Source of the DNA: Halichondria panicea
Taxonomy: Eukaryota; Porifera; Demospongiae; Suberitida; Halichondriidae
Assembly: GCF_963675165.1 (NCBI RefSeq)
Contig: NC_087392.1
Location: 2,619,001 to 2,683,000 of the forward strand
Reading direction: 5' to 3'
Length of the DNA: 64,000 bases
The position numbers and the translations under genes were made by a program. Numbering within the stretch: position 1 is the first letter of the stretch; each line of letters starts with the position of its first letter. The notes under the pieces are model-generated. The model made no database searches. It was not told where the DNA came from and saw only the letters and a program-made list of their open reading frames with translations. Of this stretch, positions 45,101 to 56,000 are shown piece after piece.

Positions 45101-46612
45101 AGCAAGCCACTCCCTTTTCTCTGATTGGACGGGGGCGGGAGAAAAGGGACTGGTGACTCTGGGCTACAGCTTGTGTAAATCAGGAATGCTATTAAATATT
45201 AATGTCACGTGCAAATTATCAATTTTATTCTGATGCGTCAAAGCAGAGTCAAAGCTAAAGACAAGTACACAGATCTATCTAGCCAGCATTTTGATACTAT
45301 AGATCCTTGTACCACAGTGTCTGTTGTGTCACAACTTGTGGATTAGCATGGAACAGCTGATGAATGTAGAAATCTTGGCAGTTCTTCTTTAAACCGAGGA
45401 GTGGCAGCGATTTAAGACAGCTTGAACAAGTCTGACTACTCTCAATTCAACTGCTGCCCTCTGCCATTATCTGTCTTGTATTGTACAGGTTATTAAAAGC
45501 TTTAGGCAACCAATAACACACTGACTTTCAGCTGCCAGTTCTCATCACGTAAAACTGAAACACAGCTAATCTCTGCTGGTGTCTTAGATGACTATATCCT
45601 AGCTGAATGCCTGATGTCGTTATTACTCCATCAATCTTCTCTTTTCTAACACTAGCATCCATTCTCAAACTGTAGCTAAGAAGCCCGCGATCACTTTTGC
45701 AGGCTACGCAATTCTACTTAACCTCACGCAATTTTTGGATCACGTGGAAAAATCCATGAATAACCTCTACCCAAATTCTGGTAGAGACAGAGCTGTAGCC
45801 CAGAGTCAACAGTCCCTTTTCTCCCGCCCCCGTCCAATCAGAGAAAAGGGAGTGGCTTGCGAGTCTAGTGCTTGCCTAATTGATGGGAAAATGTAATGTT
45901 TTATGTACAGTCGAGGTTGTGCATGCATGCAGGGGCATTCATAGATCTCTCCCTTTACGATATACAGAGCCACCTCCCCCTCCAGCTCATACATGTACCA
46001 GCCCATGCATATCACATATAATTATTGAGATTGTACTTTCGCAGGTTCACAAGCCACCACCAATGGCTCCAGGGAGTAAACCTCATCCACCAACAGCCCC
46101 TAAAAAAGCTGTAAAACCACCAGGTACATATTTTTGCACTGCTTCCCTTTGGAAAAACCATCAGTGCTGATGTCTTAAACTTTACAGAAAAACCTGCAGC
46201 TGCTGCCAAACCTACTCCAGCACCCCCAAGACCTCAGGCCGTGACCAAGCCACATGTAGACGTAAGGAGCAACAGTTTGTATCGTAGTGCTGTGTGTGAA
46301 TCTTTAACCTTTATCTTCCAGCCCATCTTCCACCCACCCCGGGACACACCATCACCCCATCTCCCACCGGCTGTGTCTCCCATTCCTCTTACCTCCACAC
46401 CCACTCACATTCCCTTAGCTGCAGCACCTCCTGCAGACAACCAATGGAAGGAAGCGTATGAGAATCTTCGAGACGACTTTGAGAAATTCAAGAAATTTGT
46501 ACAGCAGCAGTTTGCTACTCTCACAAATGATCTAGACGACGAAAGGAAGCACTGGAGAGGAATGGAAGTGGACATAGATCGCTTGAAAAAGCAACCCAGT
46601 TATCCAAAATAG
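37359..46612 (+). CDS. CD2AP: CIN85/CD2AP-family adaptor with three SH3 domains
   Basis: Fifteen exons: 37359-37374, 37936-38021, 38297-38444, 38550-38641, 38905-39046, 39200-39300, 39394-39445, 39530-39675, 39817-39927, 42595-42787, 44589-44686, 44852-44977, 46045-46123, 46188-46261, 46322-46612; 584 residues. SH3-1 starts [19 protein letters not shown]3-2 [19 protein letters not shown]3-3 [17 protein letters not shown], each ending in a PDNF/PSNF-V motif. Proline-rich linkers follow, then a 12-Gly run coded by (GGT)n in exon 12, and a C-terminal coiled coil ([17 protein letters not shown]) as in CIN85 and CD2AP. Family members link Cbl, endophilin and actin capping protein in receptor endocytosis. 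Introns 9 (39928-42594) and 10 (42788-44588) are long and repeat-rich; intron 12 holds a Mutator-like MITE. Confidence 0.93.
42285..42424. repeat. palindromic hairpin repeat
   Basis: Arms of about 55 bases: gaggatatgcacccc.atatatcctccgctacc against its inverse ggtagcggaggatatat.gggtgcatatcctc, with outer parts atatgccacacct / aggtgtggtatat. The loop is short. It is a non-coding foldback element in intron 9 of the CIN85/CD2AP-like gene. Confidence 0.65.
43201..43785. repeat. dispersed repeat, TTAACCCGAGG family (copy 2)
   Basis: Starts ttaacccgaggcgcgctgcg and ends gcactttagtgctctagtt, the same ends as 1261-1672. The middle is longer and includes a short (gtct) run and the words aaagcttcgttgtcgaa, which recur in degraded form near 28290, 33500 and 40125. 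It lies in intron 10 of the CIN85/CD2AP-like gene. Confidence 0.45.
45095..45867. mobile_element. Mutator-like MITE B, 9-bp target duplication GTGCTTGCC
   Basis: Terminal inverted repeats of about 80 bases begin tagactagcaagccactccc and are nearly identical at the far end. Perfect direct repeats gtgcttgcc flank it (45086-45094 and 45868-45876). The 773-bp element has no transposase reading frame. TIR tips resemble those of MITE D at 54074 (tagactcgcaagcc). It lies in intron 12 of the CIN85/CD2AP-like gene. Confidence 0.85.
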
Positions 46613-46899
46613 AACATGTGGACCCTTTTTGTTTTTGAATTTTGTTTGTAGTTAAGCAGTGTTTTTAGCTGTCAGTCTGTGGAATTTAGTATTATATATT
46701 ATTATTATTATGTTCCAATACTATGCATGCATGATATGCGAACATAAACTCAATGCTCTATAATTATAGTCATGCATGACCTTACTATATATAGTAGACC
46801 CTGTTGAAATATAATTAGACTACAAAGCAGCGTACGTATATACGTTTATAATTGAGGCAATATGAAAATACACAATCATAAATTATATAGTCTGACTAC
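46613..46899. other. short convergent gap between CIN85/CD2AP-like and ashwin genes
   Basis: AT-rich 287 bases that must carry both 3' UTRs. The run attatatattattattattatg near 46690 is the only notable sequence. No canonical AATAAA was seen for either gene. Confidence 0.4.
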
Positions 46900-47719
46900 C
46901 TATGGCCAACTAATTTTTGATGATGAGTTTATACTGATCTGGGATGGACCTGCATCACCTATGTTATCTAGATCTGTGCCTTTTAGTTTCTGCCGTCTGA
47001 ATGGAGTATCGTCTTGTTGCGCGTCATGTAGAGGTGCTGAGAAAGTGTCATTCACTGAGATCTTTGAGAGGGACTTGTAAGGGATCTGTAGTGAAGGTCT
47101 CTTTGAGGAAGTGGAGACACTATCATCAAGGCTCCTGGCAGGTATATAAATAATGTAGTGTAATATTATGAGAATGCTACATGTACTCAGTATGATTGTA
47201 TAGCACCACTAGATTATGCACGAACATTTTTAGTTTATAACAGGGATTGGGTGCATACCTTTTCCTCGAAATTGCAGTTATAATAGAGACATTGCTTCCA
47301 GACCAATCATGATCTTTTATATTCATTGGAGCTGCTCCGCTTGTGCTGTAACCTCTGTTCACACCAGATCGTTTTTTCCAGAACCTACCCCTGCCTCCAG
47401 TTCTTTGTGGCTGTGGGGTGACATGTTTCTTAAACAGATAAATGAGCCGCTCTCGACTTGGCGTGCCATTAGGATAGACAGGTATTGGCACTTTTATGTT
47501 ACTTAACATGGCCACCAGTGTAGAGTCAGTCATCAGCTCAGGATACTGCAGGTCAATTGCGTGCTTATTAATTGTCTCTTCATCACTCATCAATTTAATT
47601 TTCTTGGCAGGCTCTCTAGAGGTATCCGTATCACTCTCTATTGTTTCCACCACAGGAGGTCCCTTGCCTCTGTTTTTAGTCTTTCCCCAAGCTCTTTTCC
47701 TTTGTTTTTCATCAGTCAT
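46900..47719 (-). CDS. C2orf49: ashwin family protein (C2orf49 homologue)
   Basis: Two minus-strand exons, 47719-47259 and 47134-46900, join in frame to 231 residues, nearly the length of human ashwin (232). The N-terminus is basic and disordered (TDEKQRKRAWGKTKNRGKG). The diagnostic block is in exon 1: a YPELMTDSTLVAML helix followed by SRERLIYLFKKHVTPQPQR, which lines up with the vertebrate LHPELL ... LTDLYVQHAIPLPQR segment. Ashwin is nuclear and associates with the tRNA ligase complex (RTCB, DDX1, FAM98B, CGI-99). Assignment rests on this one block, so it is good but not certain. Divergent from RPL13A, with 311 bases between start codons. Confidence 0.75.
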
Positions 47720-47783
47720 TCTGCTTCAGCGTGTTCTTATGATTCTATTAAATTAACACCAAAGGTCAATAGGTAGGTCAAAA

Positions 47784-47943
47784 TTAGTCTCGAGGCCAGA
47801 CTCCTCCCGGGGAGAGAGTCTGGCAAACAGAGTCACTTTTCTTGGTTTTCAGACAGTTACAAATGGGCGTGGCGGAAATGGGCGTGGTGACTCCCTGGCA
47901 CATGTCAGATCACGTGCAAGGGAGTGGTCTGGGGCCAGACTAG
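47784..47943. mobile_element. Mutator-like MITE C in a bidirectional promoter
   Basis: 160 bp with terminal inverted repeats tagtctcgaggccagactc (left) and tagtctggccccagaccac (inverted right). Direct repeats ggtcaaaat flank it (47775-47783 and 47944-47952), with one extra G at the right border. It occupies about half of the 311-base interval between the divergent ashwin and RPL13A start codons. Related fragments are at about 22160-22248. Confidence 0.75.
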
Positions 47944-47964
47944 GGTCAAAATAGGGTTTACACA

Positions 47965-47975
47965 GCGCATGCGCA
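47965..47975 (+). promoter_or_regulatory. NRF1-type palindrome gcgcatgcgca
   Basis: Matches the NRF1 consensus YGCGCAYGCGCR core. It lies 56 bases before the RPL13A start codon, between the two divergent genes, a usual place for NRF1 in animal housekeeping promoters. Similar words also occur inside repeats (10979-10990, 27347-27355), so function is inferred from position. Confidence 0.4.
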
Positions 47976-47989
47976 TATCTCTGTTGTCT

Positions 47990-48006
47990 CACGTGTTTTC
48001 TTCCTT
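47990..48006 (+). promoter_or_regulatory. CACGTG E-box plus 5' terminal pyrimidine tract of RPL13A
   Basis: CACGTG (47990-47995) is followed by ttttcttcctt (47996-48006), 25 bases before the start codon. The same E-box/pyrimidine order precedes RPS16 at 9553-9568. In animals, ribosomal-protein transcripts start in such a tract (TOP), so this is the probable transcription start. Confidence 0.5.
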
Positions 48007-48030
48007 GACCACGTTGTGTGGAGAGGAGAA

Positions 48031-49490
48031 ATGGGGTTTGAGAAGGTGAGTGTTTTTATGATTAAGTGCATGATAGTACACTTTATGTTATGTTTCTTTC
48101 ACCCTAACTAAGTAGAGCTATGTCAAATACTGTGCTTAAGTTTCTTTTGGTCATCTTGAGCTCAATACTATTTTTTCACAGCAAATTCTGATTGATGGCA
48201 AGGGTCATCTCCTTGGTCGATTGGCATCGATTGTAGCCAAGTGTATACTTCAGGGTCAGAGAATTGTGATTGTACGATGTGAAGATATCAACATCAGTGG
48301 GAGCTTCTACAGGAACAAATGTTAGTACCTACCATAAGAGGTCGCTTCGTTCAATTCCTTGTGTGTCGCATGTAGCTATCTACTCGAAAAATATGTATTT
48401 TCCCGTGGGCTAGAATCAAGGCTAAGGTATCACTACATTTATTTCCATTAAGCACGCAACATTAAAAAAAAATGTTGCTGTCGCTACTTTTAGAGATCAG
48501 AAAATTAAGCTCAAGGGTGTCGCATATTTGGAAGGTCGCCTTAATTAGAGGTATTGCGGTACTTAAACCGTATTTACATGTGTGCATGATGATTTTCACT
48601 ATAATTATATTATTGTTATAATATCTTCTATTGCAGTAAAGTTCCTCAAATTCCTAAAGCTGCGTTGCAATGTAAACCCCAAACGTGGCCCATTCCATTT
48701 CCGAGCCCCAAGCAGAGTCTTCTGGAGAACTGTGCGTGGAATGGTCCCCCACAAGACCAAGAGAGGCGCGGAGGCTCTCAACAGACTCAAGGTGAGTACG
48801 TCAAAATTAATTTTCAGTTTCTGTGATGTTTACAAATGCAGGTATTTGAGGGAATCCCACCACCATATGACAAGCAAAAGAGAATGGTGATCCCTAAGGC
48901 TCTGAGAGTGCTGAGGTTGAAGCCTGGAAGAAGAGTAAGTCTATGCTGTATAATTACGAGTGTGTTGATACGAGGGCTTTTAGAGTCATTTACATGGCCT
49001 TTTCTCATGCCGTGTGTGTGCTATCCCCTCGTGACATTAATTGCTCTCTATTCACTGAGTGGTGCCTGTGTTAGTAGGCCTCTCAGTCACCATGTAGCAC
49101 ACAAATAATTAGTAACTTATGCTTGTAGTTTTAGACTGTTGCAACTTTTTTTGCAGTTTTGTAATATTGGTCGTTTGTCTCATGAGATTGGATGGAAGTA
49201 CAAAGTAAGTCGTCCTGTAATTGTTGAAACAGGTCACGCAACCACTGTTTCTTTTCTCTCTCTCCCATACACACACACAGGAGGTTGTCAAGACACTTGA
49301 AGAAAAGCGAAAGGCACGAGCTCAAGAGTTTTATCAGCGAAAGAAGCAGATACTGGTAAGCTTTTGATGCACTACAAAACATTCCGTTTATTTTCTCTTC
49401 CTACAGCGTATAAAAGCCAAGGCTGAGGAGGCAGACAAGCCAAGATTGGAGGACATCAACAAGCAATTGGGGGAGCTGGGATATGCATAA
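48031..49490 (+). CDS. RPL13A: 60S ribosomal protein L13a (uL13)
   Basis: Seven exons: 48031-48045, 48182-48320, 48637-48791, 48842-48934, 49157-49204, 49281-49355, 49407-49490; 202 residues (human 203). The protein starts [20 protein letters not shown], has the conserved [29 protein letters not shown] and [14 protein letters not shown] blocks and a helical basic tail. L13a is a surface protein of the large subunit; in vertebrates it also acts in the GAIT translational silencing complex. Intron 2 contains a TA-flanked MITE. I found no convincing C/D snoRNA in the introns, although vertebrate RPL13A introns host several. Confidence 0.97.
48328..48559. mobile_element. TA-flanked MITE, 'ctctaattaaggcgac' family (copy 2)
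   Basis: The right end, ggtcgccttaattagaggta, is almost identical to the right end of the element at 9974-10285, and both ends touch TA. Internal words (gggctagaatcaaggct) are also shared with that copy. The left end is degraded. It lies in intron 2 of RPL13A. Confidence 0.5.
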
Positions 49491-49729
49491 ACTGATTGAT
49501 TTTCTGCATACAATTTCGTGTTGGAATAATACTGTGGATAAGATGTTTATAATTATATTGCAACATTTTGATAGCCTTAATATTGAGAATAATTATAATA
49601 ACGCTTACAGTGAGTAGTTATACTTTATAGTACATGTACTGTATATAATTTATGACTGATAAAACAAAGATCACAGAAATGTCGAAGGTGTAAATATATT
49701 ACATGCATGCATTGTTAAAGTCAGAAATG

Positions 49730-52190
49730 TTATTTTTTCTCTAGCTTCAATTTTGGTGGCTTTAGTCCTGTAGATAAACCTTTGCCTTTCTTTTTCTTTT
49801 TAGTTTTACTGTCTTGAAATGATCTCCAGCTGTCCACTCGCTTTGTTCTAGTCTCCTGTAAAAATTCCACACCTTATAAACAGCCAACCTTGTATACATG
49901 ACTGATGTATACTACAGTACCCCTATTTGCCACCGAAGAAGGCCAGACAACCCCTTAATTAAAAAAAGGCCACTTCTGTATAAGGGCCAAACCTCAAATG
50001 GGTGTCTTGTACATAATGTATATAAACTCTCAATAAAATGTGGGTGTGGTTTCCTGTTTGCCCGTTATAAGAGGCAGTTTTGCACAGAGTTGGTCAGTTG
50101 GAAGCATGAAGCCTGTCCTCTGTCCTTAAGAAGGTTCCGCTTAGTGGTGGCTTTTGTGTACTTACAATGTAGATAGTGATTTCAATCCGTGCCATAGCTA
50201 GTGTCCTTCATAGAGAGGTTGTCCTCTAGTGGGAGGGTCCGTTATGGGTTCCACTGTACTCAGTACCCCTCTGCCACCCCTGATCATGAGAAGGCCAGAC
50301 ACCCAGGTCCAAAATGAACTATACAAAAGAAACCTAAAGGCCACCTCTGTAAAAGGGCCAAACCTTCGTTCCTAAATGGTGTCCCTGTATATAAACCCTC
50401 ATTATTATGTAAACACACCTCCCACTGTTCCTTCCATTCCTTCTCCTTCTTGGCCTTCTCCTTGATTTCATCCACCTCCTCCCTCTTCCTCTTCCTCTCA
50501 TGAATGTCTCGCTCTTCCATCGCCTTCTTCTTCAGGTCAAGATCAACAAACAACTTCGTCAGGGTGTTGTTGAAAAAAGTCTTGCACTATAATTATGTGT
50601 GGGAGAAGAATGGGTAGGTGTGTATTATACATAGAGATTATAAGGCTACACTGTAAAGCTATTCATGTCTGTTTGTCTGACTGTGTATATTCCAGCTGCA
50701 ACTGTTGCGATGCGAGTACAGCTATAAAGAGCTTCTATACTTTCCACAAAAATTTAGCTACATATGGTATTTGTGGATTTGCAACTATATAGAGCTTAGA
50801 CAGTTTTTCGAGTTTATGGCTAGTTTTAATTGAAGGCAGTTTGCAAATTCTTCAATGTTGCCTGTCCGTATAATGAACTTATTGAGCACAACAAGCTTCA
50901 AACCAGAGGGTGTGACCGTCACACACTGCATTTTTACTTTAGCCATGCAGTAGCTATTTTACGGGCAGTATTTGGGTGTACAGTGTAAATGGTATATACG
51001 TGGTGGGTAATAAATAAAAGTAACCTTATTGAGACACACGGTGAATTCTCTGAATACTGTTGGACAAACATTAGGTAGGGGTGACCATTGACCGTACAAC
51101 ATATGGGAGGAAGCCAGGAGCTTACCTTTTCCGGGTCATCTTCTTCAATAGTTATTTTGCCAGATTTTTTGGCAAGTGCTCGTTTCTCCTCCAGTTTGTG
51201 CTCTACAAGAGCCTCAGCCTCCTCTATTACACCTTTACAGTAGGCATACTTCTCCTCATCGTTGAACATCTCATATGCTTTACTCACAGCTGAGGGTGTG
51301 GGCGGCTTCATGTGAGCATACACATGATGTGTGCTTTTTCACCCACCATCAAAAGCTAGCTGAGCTCTATCTTTGTCATCTGGGTTCTTGTCTGGATGAA
51401 CTAGAAAGGAAAGCTGCAAGATGTGTGTACAGTGTGATCACCTTTTTGCACGTAAAGACATTCTTACCTTTCTGTACGTTTTCTTTATTTTATCCAAAGT
51501 CAAGTCTGCATCTATCATCAGTACCTAAACATAATTTATGTTCATACAGTGGGCATACGACGAAACAGTAATATGGTATAGGTCAAAGCATAGCCAAACT
51601 AGCTTAAGCTGGCTCAACTAAAGTGTTTTCACATACATTGTAAGGATTTAAGTTGCTGTACTTAGACCCCGGTCGGAGAAGCCTGTCAATTTGCTGCACA
51701 CTTGTCAATACAGAATCTCTCTTCTCAATGGCCTTCACCTACAGTAACATACCATAATACATACCATAATAGTGTCAGAAATAATAACCGATTTTTTCTT
51801 ATAATTTGTCCACATGGTGCTATAATTTAATACGGCACACAAAGGCACTACTTTATTTTAGCGGCGGGAACATCATTGTGCACTAAATGGGTCTCCAAGC
51901 TATTCAGCAATTTGAATTGAATGTGACCGCCACTCTAAATAAAGCGCCATCTAAAGTTAAAGTAGCCAACACAACATTCTCGGTTCTATTTGGGTGCCGA
52001 AGAAAAATCAGAACTTTACGTCACACACTACGTCAGGAGCAAATGAGATATCTCTCATCACTCTTGGTAGGTTTATAGTTAGAGTATAGAGCTCCCTATT
52101 ATATGCCATGTGTACTGTGATATAACTTACCTCATTCATAAACTCTGTAAAGGTGTTTTCTCCACTGCTTCCCTCTCCTCCAGTGGCCAT
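49730..52190 (-). CDS. DNAJC8: J-domain protein DNAJC8
   Basis: Seven minus-strand exons: 52190-52131, 51738-51637, 51524-51468, 51413-51347, 51289-51126, 50586-50419, 49855-49730; 247 residues (human 253). The J domain (about 55-120) contains LNPYNVLMIDADLT and the catalytic HPD (SFLVHPDKNPDDKDRAQ), needed to stimulate Hsp70 ATPase. Then come IEEDDPEK, a long highly charged helix (ERKRKREEVDEIKEKAKKEK) and a C-terminus VDSWRSFQ with a Lys-rich tail, all as in DNAJC8, a nuclear protein associated with splicing factors. It converges with RPL13A and diverges from the RYK-like gene. Intron 6 carries direct repeats. Confidence 0.95.
49905..50402. repeat. two direct copies of a dispersed repeat in DNAJC8 intron 6
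   Basis: The series gtacccct...gccacc, agaaggccagacaccc, aaaggccac.tctgta, aagggccaaacct, aatg.gtgtc.tgta occurs at about 49915-50030 and again at about 50265-50400. Between them lies gggagggtccgttatgggttccactgtactc, whose inverse resembles pogo/Tigger ends. No protein is coded. Confidence 0.5.
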
Positions 52191-53029
52191 TTTCACTTTT
52201 TGCATTTTTCGTTTCTTGAATTTCGTATAATTGGTTATAAATGTACTTTGCACTGTGATCCGCATTTTAATATAAACACTGTACATGTGTACGTACTGGA
52301 AATTACAGTACTAATTATTTGCGTGCTGTCATGAAATGCAAGACAACTAGCTGCACAGCATTGCAGTAGCGGGGCTCAGCGCAGCTGTGAATATCTACCT
52401 ACCTTGAGTCTCTATATATCTCCTGGAGAGAGCCTAAGAGAGTCGTGCTGGGTGAGTTGCTGTGTTTGCAGAGGGGTGCTTTGCCAACAGTTCTCTGGTT
52501 GTCAATATAATATCATTATAAATGTTTATTATAGTAAAGCTAGCTGTGGGCACACTGTACTGAGTGAGAGTGTTATTTTTACATGTGCCTGCATGTAGAC
52601 AAACTGTAAACGGGAAAGTCATAATTGCATGTATATCTTACTTCGATCTTCATAATTTGGCAGGTAGATATGTACCATTTATTGGTCCCTGGGGAAAGTT
52701 TTAGTTTCATGCTAAACAGAGTAGTTTGCTGATTTGCGCAATTGCTTTGATCATATCCCCTATTTAGTTTTTGCCAGTTGTACAGCTGTGTGTTGGTACA
52801 TGGTAGGGCAACGTGTTGTTGGTACTGGAAATGCAGGAAATGCACCTTTGAACATCGCACACAGGTGCTCACAATTGATACCGATAAAAATAATCTGAGG
52901 TTACTGTTTGGGAAGTTATGATATCACTGTGGTGTTTGTATGTACTTACCTCATGAACACACCATGTGCACTCACCCACCCACAGATGTGTCCAATCGTT
53001 TCCAACGTGATCCCAGTCATTTTGTCGTG
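52191..53029. promoter_or_regulatory. divergent promoter region of DNAJC8 and the RYK-like gene
   Basis: About 840 bases between the two start codons, with no supported coding gene. A consensus acceptor (cccacccacag at 52975-52985) just upstream of the RYK-like start suggests that gene has a 5' UTR intron. No TATA box or other element stands out. Confidence 0.4.
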
Positions 53030-56000
53030 ATGAGAAGGTTCATCTTGCTTCTGTTGCTAGCCACTCCCCTGTGCAGTGGCTACCAGGTGTACATTGACAG
53101 CACTGATCTTGAAGAGTACTTCACTGGAACGTTGCACTTTAGCGATGTGCAAGGTAAAGTGGCAATAAATATCGTACAAAGGTTTGTCTGTGAGAACAGT
53201 ACTTACTTAAGTGGGTATGTTCTGTTGCTATTCCGATTCCACAAGATTGTGCGTGCAGTTAATGTTAGCAAGTGTGCAGAGCTATTGAATTGGCACGACC
53301 AGAGCATGTTGGTAAATATCTTAAGTTTATAGTAACATTCCTAGTTGAAGCCTGTTACTCAGATTCCTGTCTCAGCTGAACGGCAGCCTGCCTGACATTT
53401 AATAACACCAACACTGTGCCATTTGCTATTTGTTATCATAACTCGTCTACTAAGCTAACTGCATTATAACTGTGATTAAGCACTGTATAAATATGCTACT
53501 TAAAATGCATCAAAGCTCCGTTGTGTGCATACATTACAATTGTAATTGGATGGTTGTGAGAATAATTATCATTTGCATGATGTCTTTTTAAGTAATGTGC
53601 AACCTTTATGGCTGTCGTTATAATTGGTAACACTCACCGTTGAGGGATTCCAGACATTCCTAACTCACGGTTTCTTGGTCATTGTGGGGCTCTGGGTTTG
53701 TAGCAACTGGGTTTAAGTGTTGCCTCAATAGCTAGATACATACTTCGGAATCAGCCCACTTAGAACATTTAGAGTTGGACGACTGTTGTTTGCATCATTA
53801 GTAATTCTTCGGGAGACATGATATCCCCTTCATTAGATCATGAACGCATTCACTTTTGCAGGTCGTACGGCAGTTATTATTGAGAATGGAACATCTCAAA
53901 TAAAAGCCAATGGCTCCCTCTATCTCGTCAGCTCGAGTGGGACGAAGGATAAATTGCTTCCACCTCTTCCCAGGAGTGTTGATAGTGTAACCGTCACTTG
54001 GCTGGCTGGTAATAGTTCAAAGGTGAGAGGATGTTAGCATTGCTAGCCTGACAAAGGTTCAGTGGTTAGTGGGTAGACTCGCAAGCCGTCACTGTTGCAC
54101 GACGAACAGTAGACTGGACAAACTCCGTGTAGAGACTCGTGCAATGTTTGCCACAATATTTGTGGCAACTCAAGTGGCTAGACCGCATGCGGTTACCACA
54201 AGATCATTGATAGTGAGGTGGTAGCACTAGGTATCACATGCAGTATACTGACGTCACGAAAACCGCAAGCCACTGATATGCTGACTGTGCAACACAAGTC
54301 TCTACACGGAGTTTGACCAGTATACTGTTCGCCGTGTAAACAGTAACGAGTTGCTAATCTAGTTAGTGGGTATTGGCATTTACTGTGATTATATAATTAT
54401 AATAATGTTGAGAGGCAAGCTAGTAGTGAACTGTCTGACTGGTTGTAGAGAGACACTCCTAGACATCATCACACAACGTCGTCGTGCATGCTAGAATGGT
54501 GCTTACTGTGTTTCGTGTGTGGAGTATATCATTGTATGCATGACGTGATGGTGTCTGCCCCTCTTGCTTGATCAGTGATGTGTGGTGCTGTGTGTGCAGC
54601 CCACAGACATTCCCTTTGATTCTGGGCATTGTACTGCTCTTGAATCACAATTCCCTATAGTTTCCCCATTGTGTATTACTCAATCCTGTCATGAATTTCC
54701 CCATTATCCGTGGTGTTATCAGCAATCAGTTGGTTTCAATGTGGGCTTGTGCTTATAATGGGAAGGGTACTAGCTGCCGGTCTATCATAGTAGTATCTAC
54801 CTGTAAATGGGGGGAAATTGTTGTGTACAAGTTAGACTGCCCACACACTTTCCGCTCTGCATAGGCATACATTTATGTTAATTTATCTAAAGGTGAACTA
54901 TCGGAGGACGTGTGTCCATCTCATATTACATTGTGGCAGGTTGTCAGTTGCTCACTGTGTGAAAACTTCTCCACGTAATTACCAGAACATTGTTGGCATC
55001 TGAGCACAACATTCCGCTAACCAATTTGCACGTATCACGTATTTTTGAAATACGTCAGCTAGCTACATGTAGCTAGTACTGTTCATGTCGTATACAGTAT
55101 GGGTCAATATAAACCCAATCACCCGTAGAGTGTAGTATCCTCCCACCTCGAGCTGCATTAACATCTTTATAAGTCAGCCTTGCCTTGAAAGTTACCCTTT
55201 ATAGCGAATCGTTACACTCACCTCTCCTAATAGGGAAGATAATGGTACATGTGGTGGTGCAGTCTAAGCATGCATATGTACTCGATCCTGTACTTAACCT
55301 GTTAGAAAAGTGCCAGGTATTTGCGTATAATTTTTGTACACAGGATATGCTTTTCATTTTTGTAAGGCCAAAGCTCCCAAAGTGCTGCTAGTGTTGTCTA
55401 TTGCTGCATCACTTCACATTCTTGGAATGTGGTTGCAACATGTGTACATACGCATAATATATTTGTTTGCTTTATTTAATTATTAGCCTGAGTAGCCTAC
55501 TCTAGCTGTGTAATGAAGTGTGGGTGTGTGCGTATGGACTTCGCTCATTGTGTGGGTTCTGTGTGTTTGAGTCTTTCTATGTATGTTAGTGAGTTCAAGT
55601 GCGTCGTGGTATGCAATTGTCCATTGTTCAATGTCCATTGTTCAATTCTGTAACCATGATGTTTCTTTTCAGCTGACGTGAGCGACGTGAGAGTGGGTCA
55701 ACGAGGTAGCTATCATGTAGCGTTTACACAACCACAATTATGTAAACAATTGTGTGGCTTGTAAGTCAAGTGGTTGTTTTTACAGGTTATGTATAGTCTG
55801 AGTGTTGATCAAGATCCAAGCAACTTCTTTGCTTCCCAACAAATCATAAGCATAAATGCCACCGGAGATATTCCATCACCGAAAAGTGGTGAGTTGATAG
55901 TGCAAATCCTTGAGGCCAAATAAGTGTATTGCTACAGTATTAAAGGTGCTCAAAGGTAACTATTCAGCCACTGATCGTTCCAAATATGCCAAACAATTAT

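Noticed and set aside
46241-46321. Upstream extension of the last CIN85/CD2AP-like exon.
   Set aside because: It spans the intron between exons 14 and 15; the frame happens to be open there.
48046-49406. Intronic C/D-box snoRNAs in RPL13A, expected by analogy with vertebrates.
   Set aside because: One C-box-like word (atgatga, near 48585) was seen, but no matching D box or terminal stem.
53030-53030. Earlier in-frame ATG at 52940 for the RYK-like gene.
   Set aside because: It would bury the signal peptide 30 residues inside the protein and cross a likely 5' UTR acceptor at 52985.
55673-55705. Possible extra RYK-like exon between exons 2 and 3 (cttttcag acceptor, gtagct donor).
   Set aside because: It would need phase 1 while exon 2 ends in phase 0, where it reads into a stop. 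Joining exon 2 directly to 55786 restores the WIF domain spacing.
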